Of a DNA stretch of 7,262 nt, positions 5,227-7,262 are shown piece by piece (position 1 is the stretch's first letter; the number at the start of each line of letters is the position of its first letter). Source of the stretch: Methanobacteriota archaeon. GTDB taxonomy: Archaea; Halobacteriota; Methanosarcinia; Methanosarcinales; Methanoperedenaceae. A program made the position numbers and the translations under genes. Location: contig JAHIHJ010000141.1 of NCBI GenBank assembly GCA_018899795.1, forward strand, positions 1 through 7,262, read 5' to 3'. Under the pieces are notes generated by a model. It made no database searches, was not told the origin of the DNA, and saw only the letters and a list, made by a program, of their open reading frames with translations.

Positions 5227-6413
5227 GCCAGATCCTCCCGCAGGTCAGCGAATTCGCTCTCAATAAATATTCCTTTTTCCACCAGTTTTGCTTTATTGAT
5301 CATTTTTACGATCGTACTAATTGGAATATCGCGTCCTCCGTGTCCCAGCATGAACCCTATGACCGGGGCGCTGGCATCTCTGTTATTGTACAGACACGCT
5401 TTGACCTCTGTGCAAAGCGCGCCCTCGTTCTTGCCGACCGAGATGTTCTTATCAAGAGTAATAACCACCTTTGCGTTCTTTAAAGCCTTCCTGATCTCAT
5501 CAGCCGGGAAAGGTCTGAAAGACCTGACCTTAAGAAGTCCGACGCTCTCCCCCTCTTTTCGAAGCATATCTATCGTATCTTTTATCGTACCGATCACTGA
5601 GCCCATAGCCATTATCACGATCTCGGCATCCTCGAGCATATAACCGTCGATAAGTCCGCCGTAATACCTGCCGTATTTCTCGCTGAACTCAAGCGCCACC
5701 TCTTCTATCTTCTTTAATGCCGCACCCATGGCTTTCTCCTGTTTGTACCTGAACTCAGTGTATGTGCTCGGATCTGCGAAAGTCCCGAATGACATGGGAT
5801 TTTTGGGGTCAAGCACGAATTCTGGAGAATAATTCGGCAGGAACTCATCAGTGAGGCTTTGCTCAAGAAGTATAACCGGCTCATATACATGCGACAGGAT
5901 GAAACCATCCATGCACGCCATAGCGGGCAGCAAAACGTCCTCATCTTCTGCGACCTTATAAAGCTGCGGTATCATATCCGCAGATTCCTGGACATCCTCT
6001 GCATAAAGCTGTATCCAGCCCGTGTCGCGCTGTGAGATTGAGTCCTGCTGGTCGTTCCATATATTGATTGGAGCGCTCATTGCGCGATTCACCACAGTCA
6101 TTATAATAGGAAGCCTCATGCCAGAGGCATTGAACAGAACTTCATGCATCAGCGCAAGTCCCTGTGAAGTTGTGGCTGAGTACGTCCTCGCCCCCGCTGC
6201 GCTTGCACCCACAAGCAGAGAGAGAGCGGTGTGTTCAGATTCCACATTTACGTTCTCGCAGTTCATCTCACCGTCAGCCGCGAACTGGGCTAAATCTTCT
6301 ACGATATGCGTCTGCGGGGTTATAGGGTATGCGGAGATAACGTGGGGTTTGCATACCTTGACCGCGTGGGCTACAGCATAAGAGCCTTCAACGACTACCA
6401 TTCGATTTCTCAT
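5223..6413 (-). CDS. porA: Pyruvate:ferredoxin oxidoreductase (pyruvate synthase) subunit alpha, 396 residues
   Basis: The alpha subunit carries the substrate and pyrimidine-side half of the TPP site. Visible family signatures are [15 protein letters not shown] (27-41), [16 protein letters not shown] (56-71), [15 protein letters not shown] (77-91), and [20 protein letters not shown] (105-124). The Thr of YPITP and the Arg of VNR correspond to residues that contact pyruvate in characterised enzymes. The C-terminal transketolase-like domain shows [11 protein letters not shown] (266-276), KVRSFRPFP (295-303) and [14 protein letters not shown] (320-333). A reading 13 residues longer runs from 6452 into porD. 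I chose ATG 6413 because GGAGGG lies three bases upstream and the ATG overlaps the porD stop as ATGA, as at the other junctions. [16 protein letters not shown] points to pyruvate as substrate. Confidence 0.96.
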   Translation of the reverse strand: MRNRMVVVEGSYAVAHAVKVCKPHVISAYPITPQTHIVEDLAQFAADGEMNCENVNVESEHTALSLLVGASAAGARTYSATTSQGLALMHEVLFNASGMRLPIIMTVVNRAMSAPINIWNDQQDSISQRDTGWIQLYAEDVQESADMIPQLYKVAEDEDVLLPAMACMDGFILSHVYEPVILLEQSLTDEFLPNYSPEFVLDPKNPMSFGTFADPSTYTEFRYKQEKAMGAALKKIEEVALEFSEKYGRYYGGLIDGYMLEDAEIVIMAMGSVIGTIKDTIDMLRKEGESVGLLKVRSFRPFPADEIRKALKNAKVVITLDKNISVGKNEGALCTEVKACLYNNRDASAPVIGFMLGHGGRDIPISTIVKMINKAKLVEKGIFIESEFADLREDLA

Positions 6414-6670
6414 TTTCCCTCCAGGACCATTAATATAGCTTTCTTGGGGCACTCATTTGCACAGATACCGCATCCTTTGCAATATTCATAGTCAGGTTCA
6501 AAATACCCGTTCTCCAGCTTATACACAACGCCTTCAGGGCAGTACATGGCACAGATACCGCATTTGTTGCACAGTTTGTGGTCAAAAACAGGCATGAACG
6601 ACCGCCATGCTCCCGTCTTGTTGACATTCGAGCTTCCCGGTTTGGCAACGGTCTTGATAATAAGTTTCAT
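6410..6670 (-). CDS. porD: Pyruvate:ferredoxin oxidoreductase (pyruvate synthase) subunit delta, 2x[4Fe-4S] ferredoxin type, 86 residues
   Basis: This small iron-sulfur subunit passes electrons from the catalytic alpha-beta pair to external ferredoxin. It has two classical C-x2-C-x2-C-x3-C-P motifs: C34, C37, C40, C44 ([12 protein letters not shown]) and C64, C67, C70, C74 ([12 protein letters not shown]). These bind two 4Fe-4S clusters. The first 30 residues ([20 protein letters not shown]) match the PorD-type lead-in, in which a GAWR-like element contacts the other subunits. Length is usual for archaeal PorD. Its ATG overlaps the porG stop (ATGA), with GGAGG seven bases before, and its own stop overlaps the porA start in the same way. 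Confidence 0.96.
   Translation of the reverse strand: MKLIIKTVAKPGSSNVNKTGAWRSFMPVFDHKLCNKCGICAMYCPEGVVYKLENGYFEPDYEYCKGCGICANECPKKAILMVLEGK
6417..6422 (-). promoter_or_regulatory. Shine-Dalgarno that fixes the porA start
   Basis: GGAGGG on the minus strand, inside the last codons of porD, precedes ATG 6413 by three A residues. It selects this ATG over the upstream in-frame start at 6452. Confidence 0.65.
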
Positions 6671-7212
6671 CGCTGATCCTCCATCATTTCATAAGCAGCC
6701 TGGATAGCAGCAGAATTTTTCTCACCGACTTTTCCCGGGAAGCGTTCCATTACTGCGTTTTTTATTGATTCTGGTTTGATAAGGCCGGAAACTCCTGCAA
6801 AAGCGCCGATAAGTGTGGTATTTACTATTGGTCTTCCGATGAAATCCATAGCCAGCTTTGTAGCATCAAGTGTCTTGATAGATGCTTTTGTCTCCATTTT
6901 GAAATGTTCCGGGCTTTTTTCAGTATTGATCAGGATAAACCCATCTGGTTTAGTTCCTCTTGCTACATCTACTACGTCGACCAGGGTGGCATCCTGCACA
7001 ATAACATAATCGGGTTCATATATCTGGCTGCGCAGTCGTATGAGTTTATCGTCCAGGCGCACAAAAGCCGTTACCGGAGCGCCTCTTCTCTCCACGCCGA
7101 AAGCCGGAAAAGCCTGACTGTATTTCCCGTCCTCAAATGCAGCCACTGCCAGAAGTTCGGCAGCCGTCACAGAACCCTGTCCGCCACGTCCGTGTATTCG
7201 TATTTCCTTCAT
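6667..7212 (-). CDS. porG: Pyruvate:ferredoxin oxidoreductase (pyruvate synthase) subunit gamma, 181 residues
   Basis: The gamma subunit belongs to the same fold as domain III of single-chain pyruvate:ferredoxin oxidoreductases and helps bind CoA and hold the complex together. Typical signatures are [17 protein letters not shown] (6-22), [20 protein letters not shown] (33-52), the strand YVIVQDATL (69-77), and [14 protein letters not shown] (131-144). Length is that of archaeal PorG. It is the first gene of the por operon. ATG 7212 has a GGAG motif at 7226-7223, ten bases upstream, a little far but acceptable, and TATA-like sequence beyond it. The stop overlaps the porD start. Confidence 0.96.
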   Translation of the reverse strand: MKEIRIHGRGGQGSVTAAELLAVAAFEDGKYSQAFPAFGVERRGAPVTAFVRLDDKLIRLRSQIYEPDYVIVQDATLVDVVDVARGTKPDGFILINTEKSPEHFKMETKASIKTLDATKLAMDFIGRPIVNTTLIGAFAGVSGLIKPESIKNAVMERFPGKVGEKNSAAIQAAYEMMEDQR

Positions 7213-7235
7213 GTCTTTTTTTCTCCGATAACAGA

Positions 7236-7251
7236 ATATATATATTAATTA
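7236..7251 (-). promoter_or_regulatory. TATA-like promoter region of the porGDAB operon
   Basis: On the minus strand the 50 bases before porG contain an AT-only stretch, TTAATTAATATATATATTC, which can hold a TATA box. The exact box is unclear: an element at the left end fits a start upstream of the GGAG site best. The window ends at 7262, so further upstream control sites are not visible. Confidence 0.4.
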
Positions 7252-7262
7252 ATAACAATCAA

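Noticed and set aside
5053..5643. Plus-strand 196-residue reading frame across porA/porB
   Set aside because: It lies opposite two strongly recognised enzyme subunits and shows no motif or start signal.
6430..6648. Minus-strand 72-residue frame within porD
   Set aside because: It is a frame-shifted reading of porD; the true frame has both ferredoxin cysteine motifs and fits the ATGA overlaps.
4354..7212. Alternative assignment as 2-oxoisovalerate or 2-oxoglutarate:ferredoxin oxidoreductase
   Set aside because: The four-gene gamma-delta-alpha-beta order, the separate 86-residue delta subunit and the [16 protein letters not shown] segment of the alpha subunit fit the pyruvate enzyme best.

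Overview
The window looks like a chromosomal segment from a euryarchaeon, most plausibly methanogen- or ANME-like (order Methanosarcinales as a broad guess). The evidence is the four-subunit archaeal pyruvate:ferredoxin oxidoreductase operon, TATA/BRE-type promoters in the spacers, oligo-T terminators, a C-terminal S-layer-like domain in a surface lipoprotein, and a diadenylate cyclase domain fused to a HEAT-like helical region. No 16S gene or other phylogenetic marker is present, so the taxon is inferred.

Left part (1-2400, minus strand, AT-rich, accessory in character): three lipoprotein genes follow one another. One is cut by the window start (1-384), one lies at 427-1014 and one at 1179-2084. 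All start with a short signal peptide and a lipobox cysteine at residue 21 or 22. The first and third share an almost identical signal peptide and 5' leader but have unrelated mature parts. The second and third seem to share a distantly related extracytoplasmic domain. Upstream of the third gene is an 80-residue protein of unknown function. A decayed copy of its 3' end, with a terminator hairpin and a following promoter, lies upstream of the second lipoprotein gene. The region therefore appears to have grown by local duplication.

Centre (2434-4331): a 428-residue protein with an N-terminal HEAT-like region and a C-terminal DisA_N/DAC (c-di-AMP synthase) domain starts at TTG behind a good Shine-Dalgarno. 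It is transcribed away from a 124-residue winged-helix regulator on the plus strand. The 236-base divergent spacer holds TATA boxes for both genes and a 19-base palindrome at the predicted start site of the regulator, a candidate autoregulatory operator.

Right part (4354-7212, minus strand, higher GC): porG-porD-porA-porB, a complete operon encoding the gamma, delta, alpha and beta subunits of pyruvate synthase/pyruvate:ferredoxin oxidoreductase. Every junction is a 4-base ATGA overlap. A TATA-like promoter lies upstream of porG at the window edge. The enzyme links acetyl-CoA, CO2 and reduced ferredoxin to pyruvate, the entry to biosynthesis in an autotrophic or acetyl-CoA-pathway archaeon. 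The regulator gene converges on the 3' end of this operon, so a functional link is possible but not shown.

I found no CRISPR array, insertion sequence, intact tRNA/rRNA or obvious new defence system. The least ordinary items are the DAC protein with altered catalytic-motif residues and the duplicated leader/tail modules around the lipoprotein genes.
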